DNA from: Cryptomeria japonica
Lineage: Eukaryota; Streptophyta; Pinopsida; Cupressales; Cupressaceae
Direction: 5' to 3'
DNA: 64,000 nucleotides
Assembly: GCF_030272615.1 (NCBI RefSeq)
Contig: NC_081414.1
Location: 340,610,502 to 340,674,501 of the forward strand
The position numbers and the translations under genes are program-made. Each line of letters starts with the position of its first letter. Positions within the stretch are counted from its first letter, which is position 1. Below are positions 34,648-45,483 of this stretch, piece by piece. The notes under the pieces are model-generated. The model made no database searches, was not told the origin of the DNA, and saw only the letters and a list, made by a program, of their open reading frames with translations.

Positions 34648-35247
34648 GTGAGGAGATTTAAAAGAACTCTAAATGAAGATGTCAATCATTGGATATACAG
34701 AGAAGAAGATGACATGACAATACCCAGGTTACCTTTAGATCAGTATGGCAATGGATTCAAGATGCTACAAAAACATGGGTATGATGGTACCACAGGCTTG
34801 GGATTACAAAAGAAAGGAATATTAGAATCCATTGTACCAAACAAAAATCCAAAGAATCAAGGGTTAGGATATAAACATGTACCAAATATAACAAAAGAAA
34901 GACAACATACATTAGATATACTGAACAGACCAAGGCTACCATCAGACTACATATCTCAAAGTCAGTTGTCAACACGATTATTTCCCTCTTCATCTCAAAC
35001 AAGCAAGAAAGCACCAACATCTCCTAGTATGGAATCAGATGGTGAAGATATGAGACTTCTTCTACAAGAACCTAGCACTGAGTCACCTAGCAATACAATA
35101 TCTGAAACATCCACACAAGCAAATATGGTAACAGACATAGGCTTAGCACTAGTAAATGAGCCTAATCCTTGGTTGTTGTCAATACTTTTACCAAGGGAAT
35201 CAACTCAAGCTCCACCCAATGAATCAAATGAGGAAAGAATACAATGA
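34648..35247 (+). pseudogene. Element D G-patch domain region, between protease and RT
   Basis: Residues about 33-75 of this frame read GNGFKMLQKHGYDGTTGLGL and then KNPKNQGLGYK, with the spaced glycines and aromatic residues of a G-patch. G-patches bind RNA or helicases and are known next to proteases in some retroviruses and retroelements. A Ser/Thr/Gln-rich linker follows. It continues in another frame (35248-35517) to the E insertion. Confidence 0.7.
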
Positions 35248-35517
35248 CTTGTACCAAGCTTAAGAAGGGTGACAACCATACAAAGGAGGCCTGCTAATCT
35301 AAAACAAAATCAAATGTTCAGAGATAAGTGATACAACCTCAAAAGTTGAAACATACATAGAAAGTGAGACAGATTCTCACAACTATGAATTCCTATATGA
35401 TCATGATTTCATCCCACAAGCAATAGACATGACACAGGACCACAAATTGCCTATTGATTATGAAAATATATCGGGTCACCAAAATAACCAGGTATGCATG
35501 TTATCAGAATACACTAC

Positions 35518-36322
35518 TGTTAGGATTCCCACAAATACTGAGAGGGGGGGGTGAATCAGTATCTAACTGGTCTAAAGATTTTCTTAACTTAAAATATGTA
35601 AAGCATATTAATATTGTATACCGGTAAACAAAAAGTAATGCAATAAATAGAGATAGCAACAACCACATGACAAACACATCATAACATAGTAGTTTAATGA
35701 GGAAACCCGATGTTGGAAAAACCTTGGTGGGATTTGTGACCCACAATATTCACTTACTGGCCAATAAGAGAATATTACTGCTACAATAGGGGCCTGCACA
35801 TGCAGGAAGGCCAAGTGCCTAGAGCTCATTGCTTAATTACAAAATGGGAAGTCTCATTGATTTACAAAATGGATTATATAAATCCAATGTCTTGTACTAC
35901 TTCAAAATAGCATCTACTATGCCAGATCCAGTACTGTTTTATAGCTCTGCTTCATACATAAACCCTTAACCTATAATTCACATAATAGGTCTACCTTATT
36001 TCACCTAATTACATTCTTCTATCTCCTACAAAATGTTCTACAATGATCTCTTATATATATGAGTGATTTTACAACTTGCCAAGTTGGCTTACAATGATTT
36101 TACAATAATTAACAAAATATATTACAAACAAAATTCATGTCGGCCTCTGTGCCGGTATGCTTCCTTTCACTACCGGTGCCAGTGATCTATGTGCCAGTGT
36201 AGAGTCTGACCTTGCTGGTGCCGGTGGATTGTCTTGTCAGTGTCATAGGATTGTAAGGTTGCCATCAATGACAAAACCTTCAATCACCTACAATATCTCA
36301 TTGGAGTGTGCATTTTCCAACA
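35518..36322 (-). repeat. Element E 3' LTR (805 bp)
   Basis: Direct repeat of 41264-41995. Hairpin arms 35533-35541 and 35556-35564; the one non-Watson-Crick position would be a G-U pair in RNA. Confidence 0.9.
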
Positions 36323-36566
36323 ATCTCCCCCTTTGGCATTGATGGCAACACTCATGAGAAAAATCCAAAAACTGTCATCCAAAAAGAATCTACCAGAAAT
36401 GTCTTACCAAAAATTGTGTACCAAAAGAATATGTGCTACCAAAAGAATATGTGTACTCCCCCTATGCTAATGAGTCATTTACTGATTATTTTTCTCATTC
36501 CACTACTCCCCCTTTGGCATCAATGACAAAGGTTGTCAAAGTGTCAATAGAGTGTGGTTTCCTATT
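36323..36566 (-). other. Element E polypurine tract and 3' untranslated region
   Basis: Minus-strand AAAGGGGGAGAT at 36323-36334 touches the LTR. A second run, 'aaagggggagtagt' on the minus strand, lies near 36500-36514. Confidence 0.8.
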
Positions 36567-39500
36567 TCATCCTTGTAACCTGTTGGTTACAATCTGAAAA
36601 AGATCTGCCAAAACTAGATTCAGGCTCTCAAGGAACTTTTTGTTGTCTATTATTGCGGCCTCTGTCCTTTGAACTGTACCGGTGAGGTGTTGCATTTGGT
36701 CTGTTAGTCTTTTTTGTCCTTGAATCAAAGCATCAGATATTTCTTTTCTTAAGAAGGTGAGGTAGTTCAATTTAGGACTTAGTCTCCATTTTAGATCTTT
36801 AGCCTTTCCTTTTATTCTTTCTTTTTCTATTTCCAATTTTAGTAGTTCTTCCTCAAAACCTGTTATTTTCTGCTCAAAAACTGATAATGAATAAGATGAA
36901 TTAATGAAATTATCAGCTAGTTGATTTATTTCTTCCTGTATCTTACTGATCTTCCGGTCTATATCAATTGTCAAAAAGTTAGTTTTACATGTATCCCTGT
37001 ACAAAGTTTTAAATTCTTTAGTGTACTACACAGTTCTGGTAAAAGAGTGTCAAATTGCCTTGTCCACTTCTTTATTTCCTCTTCAAAGAATTTGTGTTTT
37101 TCTTTCTCTAATATCTCCTTGAATGCTTCCTCTTTTATTTGTTCAACTATCACACTGTTGTCAGTAATATTCTTAGACAAAGTGTCAAGTTGACTCAAAG
37201 AATCTTTATTATCTACATTACATTTAGGTGCTATCATTTTCAAAATTGGAATGGTATCATCTATTGCCTTGTATGTTTGTGAGCTACAATCTATTATCTT
37301 CTTTATGGAATCCAAAAGAACTTTTGTTACATTATTTGGTTTGAATTCTACATTTGATGAACCAACAATCTGTATCCTGTCGATGGGAGAAATATCCTTT
37401 CTTATGGTGACCTCTGGTAGGTCAGTTTGTGTTTCCATTTCTTTAAGCAAAGGTTTGAATTGCTCAGTTGTTGTTGGTGGCACTGTCTCTGTGTGAACCT
37501 TTTGCTGAGAGGGAGCCTGTTACTCTGCTTGTTTCTCAATGTTGACATCTATCAGTTTACCTTCTTTATTATCTATTGCCGGTGGCTCACTAGCCATATC
37601 TGTCTTCCCAGTTGTATCCTTATCTACCACAATATTGACTTTCTGAGTGTCAATGTCCACTGTGTATAACACCTCAGAATTGGGATTTGTGTCCTCTTGT
37701 GGTATGTCCATACTCTCACTAGCCAGTTGATTTTTAGTGGTAACTATCGGTGGAGTATCCAGAGGCAGTGGAGATAGATTATTTGTTATTTTTATGCTAG
37801 GAGGTCCACCAACCTTGCCTTTTCCCTTATCCTTATCTTTTTGGTAAACTTTGATGGGTTTAGGGTTTCTATATTCTTCCTGCTTTTCCTTCTCTACAAG
37901 GAATATGTCCCATGCATTAGCAGTTTCCTCTACAACCTCATTTACTCTACCAACCATAAGTGCTACATGCCAGTGTGCAGTTGAAAATACTCACTGGTTA
38001 GCCTCAGAGATTAGATCATCTATCTCTTTTGGTGAGTTGACTGGATAAACAATAAGTAGTTTTTCAACTTTTATTTTCTTATGAAGCTCTACAACAGCTT
38101 GCCTTCTAGCTTCAAGTCTTTTGAATAGTTCTGTTGGTAATTCATCCACAAGTTGCATCAAAATTTTCTTGTAAATGTCCAAGTGTAGGATTACACTGTT
38201 TTCAACTTTCTCCTTGTCATCAACTGATAATGAATCATATAATTTATTGATGTTTTTCAACTTTCCATCCTCTGTTATTTCATCTAGAAGTTTGTCAATT
38301 GGAGCAATGGTTTGTTGAGTCTTCTTCTTGGGTGTGAACTTCTTCTTTGGAGTTACTTTCCTAGCCGGTGGCCTTACTGCCTATTGTTTCTGTCTGGTTC
38401 TTCTAGGAGAAGGTGTAGATACTGATGAAGGTTCTCTTTTCCTCACAACTCTTTTAAATGCAGCTAGCATATCAGTTTCTGAAGAGGTTGCAACCGGTGA
38501 AAGGTGAGTTTCTGGTTGAAGTGCTTCTAACTCATCTTCAGTAATACCAGTTTGTTTAAGTACATCTTCCTTGATAGCTTTAGCTTTTCTAGATCCTCTT
38601 CTAACTGTTGCTTCCACCTTCTTTACCCTTTTCTTTGATTGAATTTGATTCTCAATAGTCTTAGCACTACCAAATACCTCTTCTTTAGGTTCCTTGGGTG
38701 CTTCCAGGAGGGCTTTTGCATATGTTTCAATTATGTGGTCATCAGTTTCATAACCCATTTTAGTAACCCAAATGGGTCTTGGGATAACTGCCTCCATCTA
38801 AATTTCATCCTTCTTAATAACAAAATAGATTTCATCCTTATACTTATTTACAATTGCTTGTGACAGTCTGACTCTGGTATTCATTCGAGCCTTTATGCCT
38901 GAAAGTACTCGATTATGTTCTTTTCTCTATTTTCACCCATGTTGTTTATTAAAGCAGACAATTGTTTGCCTACCAGTATATCAAAACCAATATTTTTATT
39001 ACCGATACCAGGTACTTGTTTTGTTATGTGTAGCATTAAATAGACAAGTAGGTTTCCAAATCTAAATGTCCCATTTTTGTCTTTCTTAATCTTTCCAAGA
39101 TTGTCAATCAGTTCATCTTTCAACCATTCACACAAATCTATTTTTGCATTATCTTTAATCATATCATAGGCACTCTTTATGCATGTGTGGTTTTGTAGCC
39201 TAAAATCATGCTAATGAATCTGACATTGATGTCGGTTACATCATTTACTCTTAAGGATCTCTTATCAAATGTTGCACCTATTAGGTTAAGCACTAGGTCA
39301 TTTGAGACCTTCTTTGTTTTATCAGGTCTGTTACCGGTGGAGGGTAACCCTATTACAACTTTTACTACCTCTTTAGTGATTTTGTGAACTGAGTCTAACT
39401 AGAAGAATGCACCATGTACCCTTCTTAATACTATCCTTATAACTTCCTTAAAAAAGTCTGGAATACTAAGAATTTCAGTGAAACCTAGGGTTTCTACTAT

Positions 39501-39774
39501 CTTGTGCTCAGGTTTAACATTACCCGAATCATCACAAATTACAGTCTTATACATGCTCTTGATTTCCTCATCACCTAATTCTTCTATGTGACAATGAATG
39601 TACATTCTAGGGTCTTCAGCAAAAACTACTCCTTTAGGGATTTGAGAAACAAGCACCAACATTATCATCCTTCTTAGCTATTTCGGGAACTAACTGAAAT
39701 ACGGGTCTAGGGTGTTTGATTACTTTGACTACAGTAGGGTTTGCTATGAATTTAGGAACAGATGAAGAAGCCAT
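36567..39774 (-). pseudogene. Element E ORF2: large protein of unknown family, most complete copy
   Basis: About 1070 codons on the minus strand from ATG 39774 (MASSS... start shared with G) to the stop at 36567. N-terminal block: PKGVVFAEDPRMYIHCHIEEL, KPEHKIVETLGFTEI, RRVHGAFF. Then ICEWLKDELIDNLGKI-like text, a Lys/Arg-rich stretch (KKRVKKVEATVRRGSRKAK) near 38600-38650, a region at 37910-37400 with many Pro/Thr/Asp that is absent from G, and a C-terminal coiled coil (36600-37100). Stops and frameshifts are few, for example near 37990 and 37000. I know no named family with this layout. Conservation in three elements suggests it was functional. Confidence 0.75.
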
Positions 39775-40079
39775 GATTATAAATACCTTTATCTACCTTA
39801 GGAATGATTGCTTGTTGAATTGCTTCACTTCTTTGCTCGAAATGCCTTTGCTCAAGAATTTTCACGCTCTTTGAATGTTTGAATGCTCGGTGAAATGAAA
39901 ATGGAGCCAAAACACTGATTTATAATGTTAATTTTTCCAACCACCACATTTAATGCTTGCCGGTTAAGTAATGACTTAACTTATCTGCTGGTATAGAAGT
40001 AATTTCAACTTCTCGCCATCAATCGAGGGAATAATAGCATGTTTCACATTTGATTGTCAAACCCTCAAAGGAATTTTCT

Positions 40080-41192
40080 TCAGTTAGATGAAGAGTCTCC
40101 TGCTGGTGGATTGTTACTCTGTTCTGCCAGTGGACGAGTATTCCTATCAACATTTAGTTCTAATTTCCTGATCCATTACTTTGAGAATTTCTGCTTAACT
40201 TCTTCAACTTTTTCTTTACCTTTCAAACTAGGACCTTTGTTATTTACCGGTGAGGACTTGCTTCTACAAAATTTAGCAATATGTCCAATCTTATTACAGA
40301 CATAACAAGTCATATTATTTTTTTGAATAGCTTTCCCATATCCTATGCCGGTTTGTGTTCTGCATTGATTAGATAAGTGTCCAAATCTTCCACAAACATA
40401 ACATCTTACATTCATTTTGCAATTTTTAGAATTATGACCAACTTTGTTGCATTTTGAGCATTGACTGGTGGGAGTATTGGTATTTTGATAATTTCTAGAT
40501 CTACATTGATTTGCTCTATGACCATACTTGTTACAGTTAAAGTATTTGCTATTAAATTTATAAGTAGTAGGTTGTCTTACCGATTTGCTATGATCCTATG
40601 TGTTTGTAGTACCAGAGCTTTCACTAGCTTCAAAGCCAAGTCCACAAGTGTCACCATTAGGTTTCTGATTCTTCAACAAGTCACAAAGTTCTTCTAAGAT
40701 TTTCTCGATTTTTTCTTTGTGCTGATTTGCAGTATCCAATTCTCTTACCAAGATTTATTTCTATCTCATAAGTTCATTGGATTCATTTTGTGTATGCATC
40801 AAATCTGTCTTCAACAAATCATTTTCATAGCTAAGTCTGGTGTTCTCATTTGCAACATCACTTAGTCTTCTAGTCAAATCTTCTTCATTCTTCTTTCTAT
40901 CTTCAATTTCCTTACAAAATCTCATAGTCATATCCTACATCTCATTCTTTGTTGCCATGTTATCTTGTGTTAGCTTGTTTATTAGATCACTAAGAGTTTC
41001 CTTTTCATCATTCTCATTTTGCATCTTTTCACAAAGTTCTCTTCTATTGTTTCTTGCAATGGTAAGATTTCCTTGAAGTGCTTGAATAATATCCTATGCA
41101 GCGTTTAGATCATGTTCAAGTTTGATATTTTTCAACTTTTCTGCATCATAGTTTGAGAGAGTTGCTTCTAATTGCTTCATCAAGTTTTCCAT
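40080..41192 (-). pseudogene. Element E ORF1: coiled coil plus four CCHC knuckles
   Basis: Exactly 371 codons in one frame from ATG 41192 to TGA 40080, with about six internal TAG, TGA or TAA stops. Residues 1-180 are a coiled coil. Four knuckles follow: YFNCNKYGHRANQC (first Cys is Tyr), CSKCNKVGHNSKNC, CYVCGRFGHLSNQC and CYVCNKIGHIAKFC, at about 40540-40260. A Lys/Pro/Ser tail ends SSSN. It is the best preserved ORF1 of the three relatives. Inferred role: RNA-binding Gag-like protein. Confidence 0.82.
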
Positions 41193-41245
41193 CTCTACTA
41201 GTGTCAAGATCTTCCTCAAGCTATTAGGCTTCTAAAAATAGAGGA

Positions 41246-41261
41246 CCAAGCTCTGATACCA
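41246..41261 (-). promoter_or_regulatory. Element E primer-binding site (initiator tRNA-Met)
   Basis: Minus-strand TGGTATCAGAGCTTGG, two bases from the LTR, exact for TGGTATCAGAGC. Confidence 0.9.
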
Positions 41262-41263
41262 AT

Positions 41264-41995
41264 TGTTAGGATTCCCACAGATACTAAGATGGGGGGGTGA
41301 ATCAGTATCTAACCGATCTAAAGATTTTCTTAACTTAAAACATGTAGTTTAACACACCATATTCATGAAAAACACACCATAACATAGTAGTTTAACAAGG
41401 AAACCCAGTGTGGGAAAAACCTCGGTGGGATTTGTGACCCACAATATTCACTTACTAGCCAATAAGAGAATATTACTACTACAATAGGGGCCTGCACATG
41501 CAGGAAGGCCAAGTGCCTAGAGCTCACTGCTCAATTACAAAATGGATTATATAAATCCAATGTCTTGTACTACTTCAAAATAGCATCTACTATGCCAGAT
41601 CCAGTACCGGTTTATAGCTCTGCTTCATACATAAACCCTTAACCTATAATTTGCATAATAGGTCTACCTTATTTCACCTAATTACATTCTTCTATCTCCT
41701 ATAAAATGTTCTATAATGATCTCTTATATATATGAGTCATTTTACAACTTGCCAAGTTGGCTTACAATGATTTTACAATAATTAACAAAATATATTACAA
41801 ACAAAATTCCTGTCGGCCTCTATGTCGGTATGCTTCCTTTCACTACCAGTGTTAGTGGTCTATGTGTTGGTGTAGAGTCTGACCTTGCTAGTGCTAGTGG
41901 ATTGCCTTGTCGGTGTCATAGGATTGTAAGGTTGCCATCAATGACAAAACCTTCAATCACCTACAATATCTCATTGGAGTGTGCATTTTCCAACA
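41264..41995 (-). repeat. Element E 5' LTR (732 bp)
   Basis: TGTTAGGATT...TTTTCCAACA on the plus strand. Hairpin arms AGATACTAA (41279-41287) and TCAGTATCT (41302-41310). It differs from the 3' copy by a block change near 41340-41400. Confidence 0.9.
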
Positions 41996-42000
41996 ATTAC

Positions 42001-43340
42001 AATAGAAGGGAGTAATGAATTACCCCTTGTACACTCACATTTAATTTATTGGGGACAAGAAGGAAAACCATCTCTAGATTGGTTTGAGAACAATGATGCT
42101 ATTGTAGAATTCCTTAGTGTCAGAGAAGAGTTTCGACAAGGTGATCACAAGGTGAGATTTGTTGTAGACCTAGGTAGAAAAACATACTTTGGAGAGGCAA
42201 GTTCCTCTATGATAGAAGATATGGATCAAAGTGATCATAATGGAAATAATGAATTAGACAACGTCCCCATTAAAAAAGAGAATTCAGCATTACTCATGGA
42301 AGAAACTAAAGAAGCCAATACAGTAGAAGGAGAAGTTGTACATAATATCCACTTAGCAAAATCTTTAAATAGAGAAGAAAAGGACAAATTTGTACAGTTT
42401 TTCAAATAATGTCCTATCAATTTCGCTTGGTCCTATGTGGATATGCTAGGCCTAGATCCAAAAATGGTGTTACATCATTTACCATTGCTACCAGGAATTA
42501 AACTATACAAACAAAAGCTAAGAAAGATGCATCCACAGATTGCATTACTGGTCAAAATAAAACTCCAAAAGCTTCTAGATGTAGGCTTAATTCAACCTAC
42601 TGACTATGCAGAATGGATATCCAATTTGGTACCTGTGACTAAGCCCACTAGGGGCATAAGAATCTATACTGACTTCCGAGATCTAAACAAAGCATGTCCT
42701 AAGGATGATTTCTCATTACCTAATGTAGACATGATAGTTAACCTAACTACTGGGAATGAAATTCTTTCATTAATGGATGGTTTCTCAATATATAACCAGA
42801 TCAGGATTGCACCAGAAGATCAACACAAGATGACATTTATCTTACCATGGGGAACATACTACTGGAATGTCATGTCGTTTGGTCTTAAGAATGTAGGAGC
42901 AACATATCAAAGGGATATGACAACATTATTTCATGACATGATCCACAATATCATGAAAGACTATGTGTAAAATCTACTGGCTAAATCATAGACAAGAGAA
43001 GGTCACCTTGAAGTCCTTGTAAATATATTTATCGATTAGAGCAATACAATGTCAAGTTAAACCCCAAAAAGTGTGTTTGGTGTAACAACAGGAAAACTTT
43101 TAGGATTTATTGTGTCTAATAGAGGAATTCAAGTAGATCCTTCAAAGGTCAAAGAAATCATGGATATGCAACCACATCAACACTTAAGAAGTTAAGAGGG
43201 TTACAAGGAAGACAACAGTCTATAAGAAGGTTCATAGCACAACTAGCAGATAAATGTTATCCATTTCAATATTTACTCAGAAAAGGAGTCACCTTCAAAT
43301 GGATAGAATAGTGCCAAGAATCTTTTCAAGCTTTAAAGGA
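42001..43340 (+). pseudogene. Element D reverse transcriptase, catalytic site destroyed
   Basis: 42001-42409 continues the linker from before E. RT proper begins at 42437: LPGIKLYKQKLRKMHPQ, LVKIKLQKLLDVGLIQPTDY, YTDFRDLNKACPKDDFSLPN (first catalytic Asp region) and LSLMDGFSIYNQIRIAPEDQHKM. The active site should read Y-V-D-D but here Y-V is followed by TAA and Asn (42962-42973), so both catalytic aspartates are lost. Downstream, text like KLNPKKCVW and GLQGRQQSIRRFIAQLADKC continues in shifted frames. It would copy RNA to cDNA. Confidence 0.92.
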
Positions 43341-43820
43341 TTATCTTTTGAATAATCCATTATTAGTTCCATCTACTCAAGGAAAGCCCCTATTACTATA
43401 TATATCAACAACAAATTCAACTTTAGGAGCCTTGTTGGCACAACATTATGATCAAGGAAAGGAGAGAGCAATCTACTATATAAGTAGAACCCTAATTGGA
43501 TATGATCTTAATTACACTCCTATAAAATGAGCATGTCTAGTAGTGATCTTTGCATCTTAGAAACTTAGACATTATATGTTGAATCACAAAGTCCAACTCA
43601 TCACATGTTTTGATCCACTTAAATATTTGTTAAGCAAAGAAACATTGACTAGAAGATTGGCTAAGTGGGTCATGATTTTAAGTGATTTTGATATAGATTA
43701 TGTGGATAGAAAGGAAATCAAAGGGCAAATTATAGTAGATCAGTTAGCAGAGGCTCCCTTGCAAGACAACCACCCACTACTAATAGATTTTCCCGATGAA
43801 TCTGCATTTACATTGACAAC
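43341..43820 (+). pseudogene. Element D RNase H next to RT (degenerate type)
   Basis: PLLLYISTTNSTLGALLAQH, KERAIYYISRTLIGYDLNY and KLRHYMLNHKVQLITCFDPL are the RT-linked RNase H of Tat elements, which lacks several catalytic acids in this lineage. Stops at about 43528 and 43558. It would act mainly as a tether or connection domain. Confidence 0.8.
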
Positions 43821-44230
43821 ATCCACCATGTGCAAATTGTACTTTGACGGATCCTATACAAATCATTGAGCTAGAGTTGGGATTCTTTTCATCACCCTTC
43901 AAGGTGATTTTATCCTGAAGTCATTCAAAATAAATTTTCCTTGTACAAACAATATTTTTGAATATGAAGCTCTCATCACAGGACTTCGTACCACTGTATA
44001 GTGAAGAATAAAAGAATTACAAGTCTACAGTGACTCACAACTGATTGTAAATAAATTCAATGATGACTATAACACAAAAGATGATAAATTGATGCCTTAT
44101 AAACAAATAGTAGAATATTATAAATAACATTTTAGTAACATCACTTTTGAATAGATTCCAAGGATACATAACAAGGCAGTCGATGCCATGGCTACAATAG
44201 GGTCTCTACTAAATATGCATAATAATGAAA
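43821..44230 (+). pseudogene. Element D second RNase H (archaeal-like aRNH)
   Basis: KLYFDGSYTNH supplies the first acid, IFEYEALITGLR the Glu, LQVYSDSQLIVNKFN the second Asp and HNKAVDAMATIGS the last Asp. A second RNase H of this kind after the degenerate one is diagnostic of the Tat lineage. Several stops, mostly TAG, TGA or TAA at former Gln, Arg or Trp codons. Confidence 0.85.
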
Positions 44231-45483
44231 CTCAGTTTGAGTTTATTGTAGAATAATTGATGATACCGGCATATGAGATTCCCTCATCATAATATGTATG
44301 TGTAATTGTGGGTCCTGAATCCCCATGGTATAATGAGATATACACATACTTACATACTCAGTATGTGTCTCCTGATTTGTCTAGAAATCAAAAGAAAACT
44401 CTTATTTGTCGGGCATCCAAACACACTATTATTGTTGACACATTTTATAGAAAGGGATTTGATGGAACCCTTCTTTGATGTCTTGATGAAGAAGAAGCAC
44501 AACTTTCCCTAAAGGAGGTACATGATGGAATTTGTGGGGCGCATCAAAGTGGCCCACCACTATAGAAGAAATTGTTAAGAATTGGATACTATTGGACAAC
44601 TATGGAGAAGGATGCCAATAAACATGTAAAAAAATGTAAACAATTTTAAATTCATGGAGACCTCATTCATGCACTGGAATAGGATCTTCAACCTATTAAA
44701 TCACCATGCCCATTTTCACAATGTGGGTTGGATCTAGTTGGTAAAGTTAATCCTACTTCTTCCAATGGGCACAAATTCATCTTAACGACTACTGAGTATT
44801 TTACTAAATGGGTAGAGGCAATCCCTCTTACATACACCACTGGTAAGAAAATAGCAAAATTCACGCTTAATTACATTATCTTCCAGTACAAGATTCTAAT
44901 GTGCATAGCGACTGACAATGGACATCCATTCAAAAATCAAGAAATGAAAGAATTGTGTGAACATTTTCAAATACAGGAGGAGGCTGACATCTCCAGTTAA
45001 ATCCCGCTCTTTGGGCTTATAGAACAAGAGTACGCACCCGTATAGGAGCAACACCATATTCATTGGTCTATGGTACAGAAGAAATACTACCTATTGAAAT
45101 AGAACTACCATCTTTAAGAGTCTCCGTAAAAAACATCATATCAAAGGAAGACTAGTAGGTTGCAAGATAACATGAGCTTGAAATGCTTGATGAAAAGAGA
45201 CAAACTGCTTTAAATCATTTGCATAGTTACAAGAATGGATTGAGAAGGAGTTACAATAAACGAGTATGCCCAAGGAATTTTGAAGTGGGAGATCTAGTTC
45301 TCAAGGAGAACCAAAGGAACCTAGCAAAACGAGAAAAGATAGGGAAGTTTGAACCTAACTAGATAGGTCCTTTTATCATAGCAAGGGTTATAGGAAATGA
45401 AGCATACAATTTGGCTACCATGGAGGGAGATCCACTCCCTGACCCTATGAACAACATGCAACTTAAACGATATTATATTTAAG
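44231..45483 (+). pseudogene. Element D integrase with an internal deletion
   Basis: The zinc-binding region has EVHDGICGAHQSG and KHVKKCKQF (the second Cys is now Phe). The core has GLDLVGKVNPTSSNGHKF (first Asp) and CIATDNGHPFKNQEMKELCE (second Asp). Near 44975-45005 the sequence jumps to ALWAYRTRVRTRIGATPYSL, so the segment with the catalytic Glu is missing. The C-terminal domain ends PDPMNNMQLKRYYI before TAA at 45481. Not active. Confidence 0.9.

Larger units (their letters stand above)
35518..41995 (-). mobile_element. Element E: non-autonomous two-ORF LTR retrotransposon, minus strand, same family as G
   Basis: LTRs 35518-36322 (3') and 41264-41995 (5'), TGTTAGGATT...TTTTCCAACA on the plus strand. 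Flanks are ACTAC (35513-35517) and ATTAC (41996-42000), one mismatch, and the D coding sequence continues across the site. It contains ORF1 (41192-40080), ORF2 (39774-36567), a primer site and a polypurine tract. No pol motif in any frame. Confidence 0.9.
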
